From Deltaproteobacteria bacterium (GTDB lineage: Bacteria; Myxococcota_A; Polyangia; Polyangiales; Polyangiaceae), in the NCBI GenBank assembly GCA_016218915.1, contig JACRCQ010000030.1:372001-436000 (forward strand): a stretch of 64,000 nucleotides of DNA, in the 5' to 3' direction. The notes below the pieces were generated by a model. That model did no database searches, was not told the origin of the DNA, and saw only the letters and a list, made by a program, of their open reading frames with translations. Below are positions 53,440-62,337 of this stretch, piece after piece (the stretch's first letter is position 1; each line of letters begins with the position of its first letter). The position numbers and the translations under genes are program-made.

Positions 53440-53805
53440 ATGCCAACCTATGAATATGCTTGCACCTCCTGCGGTCACGAATGGGAGCAAGAACAGAGGA
53501 TCGTCGAACCTCCCATCGAGAACTGCCCGTCCTGCCAGAAGAAGTCCGCCAAACGCCTCGTCTCGTCTGGCAACTTCATCCTGAAAGGCGGCGGCTGGTA
53601 CGCCGATCTCTATTCCAAGCCCTCAAAAAAAGCTGAAAAGAGCGAGGCAAGCGCCTCCTCCTCTGGCAGCTCTGGTGGCTCGTCCTCTGCCTCCCCGACC
53701 CCCACCAGTTCTACCGGCTCGAGCAGTTCAGGCAGCTCGGACACTACGAGCAAGCCGGAATCCAAAGCCCCCGCCAGCTCCTCAGCGACTCCGTCCGCTT
53801 CCTGA
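53440..53805 (+). CDS. FmdB-type zinc ribbon protein with Ser-rich tail
   Basis: The product has 121 residues from ATG 53440. The first 60 are the FmdB/CxxC_CxxC_SSSS family: MPTYEYACTSCGHEWEQEQ, then ENCPSCQKKSAKRLVSSGNF, with C8, C11, C32 and C35 as the probable zinc ligands, followed by the ILKGGGWYADLY motif typical of the family. The remaining 55 residues are Ser/Gly/Pro/Thr-rich with Lys and Glu and have no predicted fold. The role of the family is poorly known (regulatory or formamidase-linked annotation is historical). It lies 105 bases upstream of leuS and may share its transcript. Confidence 0.88.
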   Translation: MPTYEYACTSCGHEWEQEQRIVEPPIENCPSCQKKSAKRLVSSGNFILKGGGWYADLYSKPSKKAEKSEASASSSGSSGGSSSASPTPTSSTGSSSSGSSDTTSKPESKAPASSSATPSAS

Positions 53806-53910
53806 CCCCCGCACTTCCTCTCCTCAGCCTCACATGCACCGCTCGCGCGCTCCTCTGTCCGCAACCCCTTGCGCCACAGCCTCCTGGTCCGTGCTAGACA
53901 GTGCCCGCCC

Positions 53911-56385
53911 ATGAGCAACATCCACGACAAAGACCGTTATCTTCCCTCGGAAATCGAGCCTCGCTGGCAGGCCTTCTGGGACGAGCACCGCACCTTCGAA
54001 ACCCGGCGCAAGCCAGGGAGCCCCAAGCTCTACGTGCTCGACATGTTCCCGTACCCCTCTGGCAGCGGCCTGCACGTCGGCCACCCTGAGGGCTACACCG
54101 CCACGGACATCGTCGCCCGACACGCCCGCATGAAGGGCGTTGACGTCCTTCACCCCATGGGATGGGACGCTTTCGGGCTTCCGGCTGAGCAGTACGCGAT
54201 CCAGACCGGCACGCACCCTTCTGCCAAGACCGCGGAGAACATCCAGACCTTCCGCCGTCAGCTCAAGATGCTCGGCTTCTCCTACGACTGGTCGCGCGAG
54301 GTCAACACCACGGACCCGTCCTATGTCCGCTGGACCCAGTGGATCTTCCTGCAGCTGTTCCGTCGCGGCCTCGCGGTCCAGTCCGAGATTCCGGTCAACT
54401 GGTGCCCGGATTTGGGCACTGTGCTTGCCAACGAAGAGGTCATCGACGGCAAATCCGAGCGCGGAGGGTTCCCGGTCCTTCGCCAGCCGCTGCGCCAATG
54501 GCTGCTTCGCATCACGGCCTACGCGGACCGCCTCGCCGGGGACCTCGACCTGCTCGAGTGGCCAGACACCAAGCAGAAGCAGCTCAACTGGATCGGCCGG
54601 AGCGAAGGCGTGGAGATCGACTTCAAGGTCGACGGCGCCGATGAAAAGCTGCGCGTCTTCACGACGCGCCCGGACACCCTTTTCGGTGCGACCTACATGG
54701 TCATCGCGCCCGAGCATCCGGCCGTCGATCGCATCACCACGGCCGAGCAGAAGCCCGAAGTCCAGTCGTATGTCGCGGCAGCGATCGTCAAGAGCGACAT
54801 GGATCGCACCGCGCTTGCAAAGACCAAGACCGGTGTCAGCACCGGCGCGTTCGCGATCAACCCCGTCAACGGAGAGCGTATCCCGATCTGGGTAGCGGAC
54901 TACGTGCTCGGCGCCTACGGAACCGGCGCTGTGATGGCCGTACCCGGACACGACGAGCGAGACTTCGAGTTCGCGGGGCAGTACGGCCTGCCCATCGTTG
55001 AGGTGGTCAGCCCGGACGGCGCACTGCACGACTCGCTGTCCGCCGCGTTCGTCGACGACGGGGTCGCGGTGCGCTCGGGGCAGTTCGATGGCCTTCGAAC
55101 GCCCGAGATGAAGCAGAAGATCACCGATCACCTCGCGTCGCTCGGAATCGCTGCCCGCAAGGTGAACTACAAGCTGCGCGACTGGGTGTTCTCCCGTCAG
55201 CGCTACTGGGGCGAGCCGTTCCCGATCTACTTCCCGGTAGATCTGGACGACCCCTCCGCGGATCCTCGCACCGGCGCGCCGCACAAGGTCCGCTACGATC
55301 AGCCGATCGCGGTGGAGGACAGCGAGCTGCCGGTGCGTCTGCCGGACCTGACCGACTTCCGGCCGGGCAACGATCCTCGCGGCCCGCTGGCCCGCGCAGT
55401 GGACTGGGTGTACTTCCAGAAGGAGGGGCGCTGGTTCGCGCGCGAGACCAACACGATGCCGCAGTGGGCAGGGTCCTGCTGGTACTACCTGCGATTCCTG
55501 GATCCATCGAACGAAGAGCGGATCTTCAGCGAGCAGGCCTACGACGACTGGATGCCGGTCGATCTGTACGTGGGGGGCAGCGAGCACGCGGTCTTGCACC
55601 TGCTCTACGCGCGCTTCTGGCACAAGGTGCTCTTCGACGTCGGCGTGGTGAAGCACCCGGAGCCGTTCATCAAGCTCGTGCACCAGGGGATGATCCTCGG
55701 CGAGAACAACGAGAAGATGTCCAAGGCCCGCGGCAACGTCATCAATCCCGACGACGTCGTGAGGGAATTCGGCGCCGATTCCCTGCGGATCTACGAGATG
55801 TTCATGGGGCCCCTCGAGCAGGTCAAGCCGTGGCAGACCAGCGGGATCCAGGGAGCGCGCAGATTCCTCGAGCGGACCTGGAAGATCTGCAACGGCGAGC
55901 TGTGCGAAGCGATCGACGAAGAGACTGCGCGGCTGCTGCACAAGACGATCAAGAAGGTGGGCGACGACATCGACTCGATGCGCTTCAACACCGCGGTCAG
56001 CGCGTTGATGATCCTGTCGAACCACCTGGCTTCGCTCGAGGCATGTCCGCGGCAGGCGGCTCGCGCGCTCGTGCTCCTGCTGTCACCGTTTGCTCCGCAC
56101 ATCGCAGAGGAGCTCTGGTCCCGGCTGGGAGGGGCGCAGACGCTCGCCTTTGAGCCCTGGCCCACCTACGACGAGAACCTGGTGCGCGACGACACGGTGG
56201 AGATCGGCGTTCAGGTCAACGGCAAGGTTCGCGGCCGGATCATGCTCGCAAAGGATGCGTCCGAGCAGCAGGCCCTGGAGCTGGCGCGCGCGGAGAAGAA
56301 CATCGCCATGTACCTCGAGGGCAAGGGGCTCAAGAAGGTGATCTACAAGCCCGGCCTGATCCTCAACATCATCGTCGACAAGTGA
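53911..56385 (+). CDS. leuS: Leucyl-tRNA synthetase
   Basis: This 824-residue class I synthetase charges tRNA-Leu. The ATP site has HVGH (55-58, in [12 protein letters not shown]) and KMSKA near residue 603 ([11 protein letters not shown]). The editing CP1 domain lies at about 220-420 with the [11 protein letters not shown] and [15 protein letters not shown] blocks that define the post-transfer editing site. [17 protein letters not shown] and [11 protein letters not shown] are further LeuRS signatures. A TTG-started upstream extension (from 53869) is not needed. The stop overlaps the GTG of the LptE-like gene, the same order (leuS then lptE) as in many Proteobacteria. Confidence 0.97.
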   Translation: MSNIHDKDRYLPSEIEPRWQAFWDEHRTFETRRKPGSPKLYVLDMFPYPSGSGLHVGHPEGYTATDIVARHARMKGVDVLHPMGWDAFGLPAEQYAIQTGTHPSAKTAENIQTFRRQLKMLGFSYDWSREVNTTDPSYVRWTQWIFLQLFRRGLAVQSEIPVNWCPDLGTVLANEEVIDGKSERGGFPVLRQPLRQWLLRITAYADRLAGDLDLLEWPDTKQKQLNWIGRSEGVEIDFKVDGADEKLRVFTTRPDTLFGATYMVIAPEHPAVDRITTAEQKPEVQSYVAAAIVKSDMDRTALAKTKTGVSTGAFAINPVNGERIPIWVADYVLGAYGTGAVMAVPGHDERDFEFAGQYGLPIVEVVSPDGALHDSLSAAFVDDGVAVRSGQFDGLRTPEMKQKITDHLASLGIAARKVNYKLRDWVFSRQRYWGEPFPIYFPVDLDDPSADPRTGAPHKVRYDQPIAVEDSELPVRLPDLTDFRPGNDPRGPLARAVDWVYFQKEGRWFARETNTMPQWAGSCWYYLRFLDPSNEERIFSEQAYDDWMPVDLYVGGSEHAVLHLLYARFWHKVLFDVGVVKHPEPFIKLVHQGMILGENNEKMSKARGNVINPDDVVREFGADSLRIYEMFMGPLEQVKPWQTSGIQGARRFLERTWKICNGELCEAIDEETARLLHKTIKKVGDDIDSMRFNTAVSALMILSNHLASLEACPRQAARALVLLLSPFAPHIAEELWSRLGGAQTLAFEPWPTYDENLVRDDTVEIGVQVNGKVRGRIMLAKDASEQQALELARAEKNIAMYLEGKGLKKVIYKPGLILNIIVDK

Positions 56386-56936
56386 GCCTTCGCGCTCCTG
56401 CCGCACCTGCTCACCAGCGACGTGCTGGCGCGATCGCCACAGCGTTTGCGTTCAGCATCGTGCTCGTCGTGGCTTCCTGCGGCTACACGCCCGTCGTCGT
56501 CGATCGGCCGCCCTCGCAGCGCTTCTGCATCGTCGAATCCCCTGCCGCCGCAGCGGATGCAGCGGCGTCCGCCGCGCTGGAGGCCGGCGTGCGCACCGTG
56601 CTTTCGCGCGCGGGAGCGCTCGGCAGCTGTGAGCAAGCGCGCCGCGTGCGCGTGGCGCTTCAAGGCATTTCGAGCGCGACCGAAGGGATCCTGTCGATCG
56701 ATGGACGACCCCAGGCGCGTGGTCTGCGGGTGGTTGCGACTGCGTCCGCGCAGGTGGCGGATGACCAGGCACCCTGGGAAATCGAGGGAGAAGTGGTGAT
56801 CGGGACGTCGAGCGATCGATCGACCGAAGCGCAGGTGCAGGCCGACGGGCGTGCGCTTGCAGCTCGCAGGGCAGGGGAGCGAATCGGGCACCGATTGCTC
56901 GGGCAGAGCGCGGCGGGCACGAATCCCGGACCGTAG
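56382..56936 (+). CDS. lptE: LptE-like LPS-assembly lipoprotein candidate
   Basis: This 184-residue lipoprotein starts at a GTG inside the leuS stop (GTGA). The leader ([17 protein letters not shown]) has lipobox VASC followed by GYTPV. The Cys-Gly-Tyr start and the position directly after leuS match LptE, the outer-membrane lipoprotein that plugs LptD. The mature sequence ([14 protein letters not shown] and [11 protein letters not shown], then [11 protein letters not shown]) fits the alternating helix/strand pattern of that fold, but identity to known LptE cannot be judged by eye. The C-terminus is Ala/Arg/Gly-rich. If correct, the organism has LPS-type outer membrane assembly. Confidence 0.65.
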   Translation: MSLRAPAAPAHQRRAGAIATAFAFSIVLVVASCGYTPVVVDRPPSQRFCIVESPAAAADAAASAALEAGVRTVLSRAGALGSCEQARRVRVALQGISSATEGILSIDGRPQARGLRVVATASAQVADDQAPWEIEGEVVIGTSSDRSTEAQVQADGRALAARRAGERIGHRLLGQSAAGTNPGP

Positions 56937-57016
56937 TGCGTGGTTCGCGGCCTGAAACAAGCCCGGATCAACGCACCGTTGGCCCCACAGCCCGGGAATG
57001 GTAGTTTGCCCCCACC

Positions 57017-57667
57017 ATGATCACTGTCGGTTGTGCTGGGTTCCCGGTGCCGGCAACAAGGTACTTCCGAGAGTTCTTGTTCGTCGAGGTGCAGGAAACG
57101 CATCTGGGTACGCCGGGCCCCGGAACGGTTCGTCGCTGGCGCAGAGAAGCGCCGGATGGGTTTCGCTTTGCGCTGCTCGGGCCTCGTGAGATCGGACAGG
57201 AAGGCTTCCGCGACGGCAAGGTCGTAGAAACCGCGATGAAGACGCTCGTGGGTGTTGCCAAGGAGCTCGAAGCCACGACCGCCGTGTTCGTTGCGCCCCA
57301 GGATTTTCCGAGCACGCGCACGAACCGGACCGTGGTCAAGGATTTCTTGCAGATGGCGCGCACGCGCTTTGAGACGGTCGTGTTCGATCCAGGACCGCTG
57401 TGGGATCCGACCGACACCGAGCCGATGCTGTCCGAGGCGGGCGCACTGGTCGTGCGCGATCCGTTGAACCAGGGGATCTCCAAGCTTCCGCACGCCTACT
57501 ATCGGTTGCCCGGACCAGCCGGTCACAAGTCACGCTACGAGGACCCGGCGATCGAGCGTCTGGCTGAGATTGCCAAGGGGACGAAGCACAAGGACGCGAC
57601 CTACATCTTCACGAACGTGGACATGTTTGCGGACGCGAAGCGGTTCCGCAAGGCGATGAAGCTGTAG
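57017..57667 (+). CDS. DUF72 (YecE-like) family protein
   Basis: The 216-residue product starts MITVGCAGFPVPATRYFREF, close to the MIxVGTSGWxY opening of the DUF72/YecE family, and contains FRFALLGPREI and the AYYRLPG near the C-terminus where the family has a conserved Y-x-R-x-H/L-G block. A TIM-barrel-like fold is expected for the family; the biochemical role is unknown. Its usual length is 230-280, so this one is short, with the central part reduced. It stands alone, 80 bases after the LptE-like gene. Confidence 0.78.
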   Translation: MITVGCAGFPVPATRYFREFLFVEVQETHLGTPGPGTVRRWRREAPDGFRFALLGPREIGQEGFRDGKVVETAMKTLVGVAKELEATTAVFVAPQDFPSTRTNRTVVKDFLQMARTRFETVVFDPGPLWDPTDTEPMLSEAGALVVRDPLNQGISKLPHAYYRLPGPAGHKSRYEDPAIERLAEIAKGTKHKDATYIFTNVDMFADAKRFRKAMKL

Positions 57668-57769
57668 GGTGGGGTAGGGGGCAGGGGCTTGGCGTTTGCA
57701 GACAAGTCCTGCGCGCAACAAAGCGCGTCCAGGATGCTGGAAAGCGATGACCAGCCACGATCGAAGCGA

Positions 57770-57800
57770 ACGAGCCCGAAGCGCGAAGCTGCGGGCTCGT
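57770..57800 (-). terminator. Hairpin between convergent genes, possible terminator
   Basis: A 9-base-pair stem (ACGAGCCCG at 57770-57778 with CGGGCTCGT at 57792-57800) surrounds a 13-base loop. It lies 13 bases after the stop of the minus-strand lipoprotein gene and 102 bases after the DUF72 stop. No clear T-run follows on either strand, so it is at best a weak intrinsic terminator. Confidence 0.4.
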
Positions 57801-57813
57801 CGTTTCAGCTATC

Positions 57814-58287
57814 TCACTGGCACTCGGTCGCGCACTTATCGACGTACACGCAGGTGTAGTAGTCGTTGACCAGCGGGTTGTTGTCCGTGTTGCACTGGTT
57901 GATGCACGCGTCGAGGGCGCCCGAGTCGCAGCCCATTGCGCAAGTCCACACGTCCACGCACTTGTCAGTCCAGCTTGCGTCCACGGCCGTGTCGGCGTCG
58001 CACGCCAGCCACTCAGCGCAGCACTTGGAGGACGCGCAAACGTCGCACGCTGACTGAGGATCGCCAGGCTCGCAGGTTCCGCCAGCAGCGCCAGCCGCTC
58101 CGCCCGTCGCACCAGCCGCTCCGCCCTGGGCGCCAGCAGCTCCGCCACCCGTGCCCGCCGCGCCAGCAGTTCCGCCGCCTGTTCCGCCCGTCCCGCCGTC
58201 GGTGGGGGTGGTGTCGCTCGTGACCGTGCACGCCGCGAGACCCATAAGAAGACCTGAAGCAACAATGGCCCAACCCAATAGTTTCAT
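57814..58287 (-). CDS. Cys-rich lipoprotein with Gly/Ala repeat linker
   Basis: The product has 157 residues from ATG 58287 with AGGAGAGG in front. The leader ends LMGLAAC (lipidated Cys20). Residues 31-70 are a Gly/Ala/Thr repeat (GGAAGA-like units), a flexible linker common in Sorangium-type surface proteins. The C-terminal domain has at least a dozen Cys (SACDVCASSKCCAEWLAC, TCAMGCDSG and DKCATEC) in a pattern that would make several disulphides. No function is known. It is minus-strand and 238 bases from lnt, with no gene seen in that gap. Confidence 0.78.
   Translation of the reverse strand: MKLLGWAIVASGLLMGLAACTVTSDTTPTDGGTGGTGGGTAGAAGTGGGAAGAQGGAAGATGGAAGAAGGTCEPGDPQSACDVCASSKCCAEWLACDADTAVDASWTDKCVDVWTCAMGCDSGALDACINQCNTDNNPLVNDYYTCVYVDKCATECQ
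58078..58197 (-). repeat. GC-rich repeat encoding a Gly/Ala linker
   Basis: This 120-base stretch inside the Cys-rich lipoprotein gene repeats variations of GGAGCGGCTGG and encodes Gly/Ala/Thr residues 31-70. Such tracts vary in length by slippage and can differ between strains. Confidence 0.65.
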
Positions 58288-58525
58288 CTGCCTCTCCTTT
58301 TGTACCAAGAGTCGCCAAGCATCCCGGACGCTCAGCGGCCGGGGACGATGTTGAAGCGGTTGTTCAGAATACGCTGCCGTAGTCCCAGTTCTTCCTGATG
58401 AACGGCGGCAGAACTTTTCACGATGCATGGACCGAGTCAAGTTACCTGCTCGACCCCTCGTCTCCTTGGCAAGACGTAATCGCAATCCATACCACGGACT
58501 TGGACGGGATCACGTGCACTTCTAT

Positions 58526-60136
58526 TCAGAGGTGTTCGGGCGTCGCCTCCGACCCACGCTTCCCTGGCTCCCGGGATTCCGGTCTGGGTGTACGTCGCCC
58601 CGGCCGCGACCAGAAAGCGGACAAGACGGCCATGAACGAAACCAAGTACCAGGGGAAATCACCGAGCCATTGGTACAACGTCTTCCCCTTCATCCACCTC
58701 ACTTCGCCCAGCAGCGCGCCCTCTGAAAAAGTTGCCGTGCGCGCGGTCAGCCTGCCCACAGGATCCACTATCGCCGAAACCCCGGTGTTGGCCGCTCGCG
58801 CCAGGTACCTGCGCTGCTCCACCGCGCGAAGCTGGGACAACGCCAGATGCAACTCGGGCTCCGCTGTCTGCCCGAACCACGCATCGTTGGTGATGTCGAT
58901 CAGAAGCTCGGGCTGCGTGCTCTTCACTGCTGTGTTGACGAAACCAGGCAGGATGTCCTCGTAGCAGATCAGGATCGCAATGGAGTGGCCGTCCAGGGAC
59001 ACGTTCTCGAACCGGTCTCCTGGCGTGACGTGCCCAGACTCCGGCGACCACTTGTAGAGAATCGGGAACGTCTCGCCCAACGGGATGTACTCGCCGAACG
59101 CAAGCAGGTGGTGCTTGTCGTAGCGCCCACGAAGTTGAGCGGATCGGTCGAAGAACAGAGCGGAGTTGAACGTCCTTGTGGGTCCGGCTTGCTCCCGGTA
59201 CAGCAATGCGCCAACCAGGGTTGGTGCGCCGAGCGCCCGAGCGAACGAGTCAGCGACGAACCGTTCCGCATCCGCCTCCGGGACCTGGTAGAGGAACGCC
59301 GACTCGCTCCAGACCACGAGCTGTGCGCCGCGTCGGACCAGGTCATGCGATGCGCGAACTTGCCGGTCAAACGCGTCGCGGTACGCAGCGCGCCCCTGGA
59401 TATCCATGGGGATGTTGCCCTGCACCAGGCCGATCGCCAACGCGGGCGCCTCCCGCGCGGCAGCGTCTACCTGGCGAATGCGCAGCCATCCGTACGCGGC
59501 CGAGAGCGCCATGACTGCGCCAGCTGCCGCGAGCGTGATGCGGGGGAGCGGCTTGCGGAGCGAAACGTTGATGGCAGTGCGCGCGATCGCGACATTGACG
59601 ACGGCGAGGGAAGCGCTCAGCAGCATCGGCCCGCCAAGGTCAGCACCCTGGATCAACACTGGGACCGGCTGCAGCGCGCACCCGAAGTACCAGGGAAACA
59701 GCAGCGGAAAGAGCGCTTCGCTCGCCACGAAGCACGCAACGAAGGAGGCTTCCGGGGGCCAGCCTTTGCGCTCGCTTCGGGCGGCAAGCCAGGTCGCAAT
59801 GCCCATCCGTGCGCCTTGCCAGGTGCTGAGCAGCAGAAGGAACAGCACGCAAAGCGGCAAGGGGAAGCCGCTGTAGCGTGTGAGCATCTCGAGGAGCCAC
59901 CAAAAGCCGGCGCAGGCTGTGGTGGTTCCGCTCACCAACCCGATCAGGAAGGCGGCTCGCGGCGTGTGGTTCCGCGCACCGATCAGCAAGGGAACCAGGG
60001 CGATCCCTGCGAGCGGCCACAGCCCGACACCCGGAAACGCGGCGAAGTACAGCACCCCGGAGAGGGCTGCGAGCAGAACGGAGAATCGCAGGGACAGGGG
60101 CTGGATCGGATCGAGACGCGGCCGAAGCTTGATCAC
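58526..60136 (-). CDS. lnt: Apolipoprotein N-acyltransferase
   Basis: The product has 536 residues from the GTG at 60136, which overlaps the stop of the preceding receiver gene (GTGA). About seven membrane helices (1-215) precede a nitrilase-like domain with the catalytic triad E278 (WSESAFLYQ), K341 (GRYDKHHLLAFGEY) and C391 (AILICYEDILPG). Lnt adds the third acyl chain to lipoproteins in the inner membrane, matching the many lipoprotein genes nearby. The C-terminus ends with a final helix and an Arg/Pro-rich tail. The open frame upstream to 60349 overlaps the receiver gene in another frame and is not used. Confidence 0.93.
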   Translation of the reverse strand: MIKLRPRLDPIQPLSLRFSVLLAALSGVLYFAAFPGVGLWPLAGIALVPLLIGARNHTPRAAFLIGLVSGTTTACAGFWWLLEMLTRYSGFPLPLCVLFLLLLSTWQGARMGIATWLAARSERKGWPPEASFVACFVASEALFPLLFPWYFGCALQPVPVLIQGADLGGPMLLSASLAVVNVAIARTAINVSLRKPLPRITLAAAGAVMALSAAYGWLRIRQVDAAAREAPALAIGLVQGNIPMDIQGRAAYRDAFDRQVRASHDLVRRGAQLVVWSESAFLYQVPEADAERFVADSFARALGAPTLVGALLYREQAGPTRTFNSALFFDRSAQLRGRYDKHHLLAFGEYIPLGETFPILYKWSPESGHVTPGDRFENVSLDGHSIAILICYEDILPGFVNTAVKSTQPELLIDITNDAWFGQTAEPELHLALSQLRAVEQRRYLARAANTGVSAIVDPVGRLTARTATFSEGALLGEVRWMKGKTLYQWLGDFPWYLVSFMAVLSAFWSRPGRRTPRPESREPGKRGSEATPEHL

Positions 60137-60510
60137 GAAGCGAGCACCTTGCGGACTTTCTGCATCAGGTCGTCGAGCTTGAACGGCTTGGTGATGTAGT
60201 GGCGAGCACCGGACTGGATCCCCTGGATGACGTCCTTGGGCGTGGCTCGGGCTGTCAGGAAGATGATCGGCATCTGCTTGGTGCGGTCTGCGGCGCGCGC
60301 TCGTTTCGCGACTGCGAGGCCGTCGAGCCCTGGCATCATGATGTCGCAAATCAGGAGATCCGGCGTGGGTGCCTTTTGCAGGCGTACGTACCCCGCCATG
60401 CCGTCGGAGGCTGTCTCCACGGTGTACTCCCTGGACAGCGCGCGTTCGATCAGCGTGCGCACTGCCGGGTCATCTTCGACCACGAGGATCAGCTTCTTCC
60501 CGGATGACAT
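60133..60510 (-). CDS. Single-domain response regulator (CheY-like)
   Basis: The product has 125 residues from ATG 60510, with AGGAG nine bases upstream. It is only a receiver: acidic pair in VVEDDPAVR (E12-D14), phospho-acceptor D56 (LLICDIMMPGLDG) and K108 (YITKPFK). No output domain follows. It is translationally coupled to lnt and follows the parvulin gene by 25 bases, so it sits in an envelope-biogenesis operon. Its kinase is unknown; the receiver-histidine kinase at 61123 is divergent and close by. Confidence 0.92.
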   Translation of the reverse strand: MSSGKKLILVVEDDPAVRTLIERALSREYTVETASDGMAGYVRLQKAPTPDLLICDIMMPGLDGLAVAKRARAADRTKQMPIIFLTARATPKDVIQGIQSGARHYITKPFKLDDLMQKVRKVLAS

Positions 60511-60535
60511 GCGGCTCCTGGTTCTGCGGTCGTCG

Positions 60536-61024
60536 TCACTGCGTCCGCTTGATGATGTGGAAGCCGAACTCCGTCTCCACCACGTCGGAGATCTGGCCAA
60601 CCGCCAGCGCAAACGCAGCGTCGGAGAACTTCTTGGTCATGCTCTCGCGAGTGAAGGAGCCAAGCTTGCCGCCGTTCGCTCCAGACCCCGGGTCGTCAGA
60701 ATTCGCCTTTGCCAGGGCCTCGAAGTCGGCGCCTGGAGCGCGCGCCTGGGCTGCAAGCTTCACCGCCTCGGTCCGAGCTTCGTCCTTGGAGCGCGTCACC
60801 TTTGGCGAAGCTCGAGTCGCTCCCTTGAATGCGATCAGGATGTGGCTTGCGGCGATGGTGTCCGCGCGGGGCTTGTTGGTGCCGCGGTCCTTGCTGGGGA
60901 GCGGAGGGAGCTGCCCTGGGTCCTCGCCCCTCGGCGCAGTCAGGTCATTGCACCCGAGGGGTGTCAGGACGGGAAAGAGCGCCAGGAACAGCCCAAGGAT
61001 CGCGGTGCGCGGGATGGATCGCAT
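60536..61024 (-). CDS. Parvulin-type peptidyl-prolyl isomerase, exported
   Basis: The product has 162 residues from ATG 61024 (61033 also open). The leader (TAILGLFLALFPVLTPLGC) ends in Cys25 and suggests a lipoprotein, although Pro at -3 is unusual. The catalytic domain is parvulin/PpiC-like: ASHILIAFKGA, then ADFEALAKANSDDPGSGANG and GKLGSFTRE, ending FGFHIIKRTQ, the common rotamase pattern. It would assist folding of exported proteins in the periplasm. First gene of the operon with the CheY-like regulator and lnt; 98 bases from the divergent kinase gene. Confidence 0.9.
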   Translation of the reverse strand: MRSIPRTAILGLFLALFPVLTPLGCNDLTAPRGEDPGQLPPLPSKDRGTNKPRADTIAASHILIAFKGATRASPKVTRSKDEARTEAVKLAAQARAPGADFEALAKANSDDPGSGANGGKLGSFTRESMTKKFSDAAFALAVGQISDVVETEFGFHIIKRTQ

Positions 61025-61122
61025 GGCATGCACAATACTGTCGCAGGTGCGGGGCGCGCAAGCCGACGATCTTCACGAGCATCCCCTTGCTCCCACCCCT
61101 TCTCTCAGGCCAACCTAGGGGC

Positions 61123-62337
61123 GTGCCAAGAGTGCTCCACATCGAAGACGACCCTGCAAACCGACTGCTGGTTCGCAAGATCCTGACAGGTGCCGGGTTC
61201 GAAGTCCTGGAAGCAGGGGATGGGCTCGAAGGCGTGCGCATGGCGCGTGCCCAGCCCCCTGATCTGGTGCTCGTGGACCTGAACATCCCAGGGCTCAACG
61301 GCTACGAGGTCACGTTGCGTCTGCGCGGAGAGCCGCAGCTTTGCGACGTGCCGATCGTGGCGATCACGGCAGAGGGCGATCGGTCCACGAGCCTCGCTGT
61401 GGGCTGCGACGGGTTCGTGCAGAAGCCGATCAATGCGAGGACGTTCGCGGCGACGATGCGGGGATTTCTGCGCGGGCGACGTGAGGAGATGCCGCCCGAC
61501 GAGGCCGATGACCGTCTGCGCGCGCAGAGCCAGCGGATCGTGGCGCGTCTGGAAGCCAAGGTAGCTGAGCTGTCCGAGGCGAATGCGCGGCTGCTCGAGG
61601 CCAACCGGGCGCGCACAGCGTTCTACCGGAACGTGTCACACGAGCTCGCCACGCCGATGACCCCGATCGTGGGGTACGTGAAGCTGCTGGTCGACGAAGA
61701 GTTGGGTGAGCTGAGCGAGTCGCAGCGCAAAGCGCTTCGTTCCATGCAGGAATGCGTGGGGCGCCTGCGAGGGATCATCGACAACCTGCTCGACGTCACC
61801 GGGCTGGAAACCGGGACCATGCGCTTCATCCACGCGGACTACGACGTCGCCGGCGTCGCCCGCCGCGTGATTCGCATGGCCGAGTCGAGGTGCACGGAGC
61901 GTGGTCTTCGTCTGGTGCAAGAGGTCCCTGACCGCAGGATGATGGCCTGGGGTGACGGGGAACGCGTCGCACGTGGTCTGTGGCAGGTGATGGACAACGC
62001 GATGAAGTTCGCGCCCAGTGGGAGCGCTGTAGCCCTTCGCCTGAGCCGCGTCGGCGCGGGCTACGAGTTCTGCGTGGCGGATCAAGGCCCTGGCATTGAC
62101 AAGGCGCTGCTCGATCGCGTCCTCGAACCATTCTACCAGGCCGACGGCTCACCGACCCGGCAGTATGGCGGCGTGGGGGTCGGGCTCGCCATTGCACGCA
62201 GGGTTGCGGTCGGACATGGGGGAGACCTCAGGCTCAAATCGCCTTCGGCCGAGCGAATCGCCGGTCTGGAGTTCACCGGGACGTCGTGCCACTTCACGGT
62301 CGCGGAGCGCGCACCCGCAGCGCGGCCACCGGCGTGA
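61123..62337 (+). CDS. Receiver domain-histidine kinase
   Basis: The product has 404 residues from GTG 61123, chosen because AGGGG precedes it and the receiver begins at once (PRVLHIEDDPANR). The N-terminal receiver has phospho-acceptor D52 (LVLVDLNIPG) and K101 (VQKPIN). A coiled-coil linker (about 125-165, ARLEAKVAELSEANARLLE) leads to the H-box FYRNVSHELATPMTP with H173. The ATPase domain has MDNAMKFAP (N-box), VADQGPGID and GGVGVGLAIARRV (G-boxes). No membrane segment is seen, so it is cytoplasmic. Receiver-first kinases usually take signals from another kinase. The gene overlaps the cysteine desulfurase start. Confidence 0.93.
   Translation: MPRVLHIEDDPANRLLVRKILTGAGFEVLEAGDGLEGVRMARAQPPDLVLVDLNIPGLNGYEVTLRLRGEPQLCDVPIVAITAEGDRSTSLAVGCDGFVQKPINARTFAATMRGFLRGRREEMPPDEADDRLRAQSQRIVARLEAKVAELSEANARLLEANRARTAFYRNVSHELATPMTPIVGYVKLLVDEELGELSESQRKALRSMQECVGRLRGIIDNLLDVTGLETGTMRFIHADYDVAGVARRVIRMAESRCTERGLRLVQEVPDRRMMAWGDGERVARGLWQVMDNAMKFAPSGSAVALRLSRVGAGYEFCVADQGPGIDKALLDRVLEPFYQADGSPTRQYGGVGVGLAIARRVAVGHGGDLRLKSPSAERIAGLEFTGTSCHFTVAERAPAARPPA

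Noticed and set aside
53830-56025. Minus-strand open frame of 731 codons opposite leuS
   Set aside because: A shadow of leuS third-position GC bias; it has no family motif, while leuS is complete.
58398-58964. Plus-strand open frame of 188 codons overlapping lnt
   Set aside because: Most of it is antisense to lnt, it has no motif or ribosome site, and its N-terminal part shows no recognisable protein pattern.
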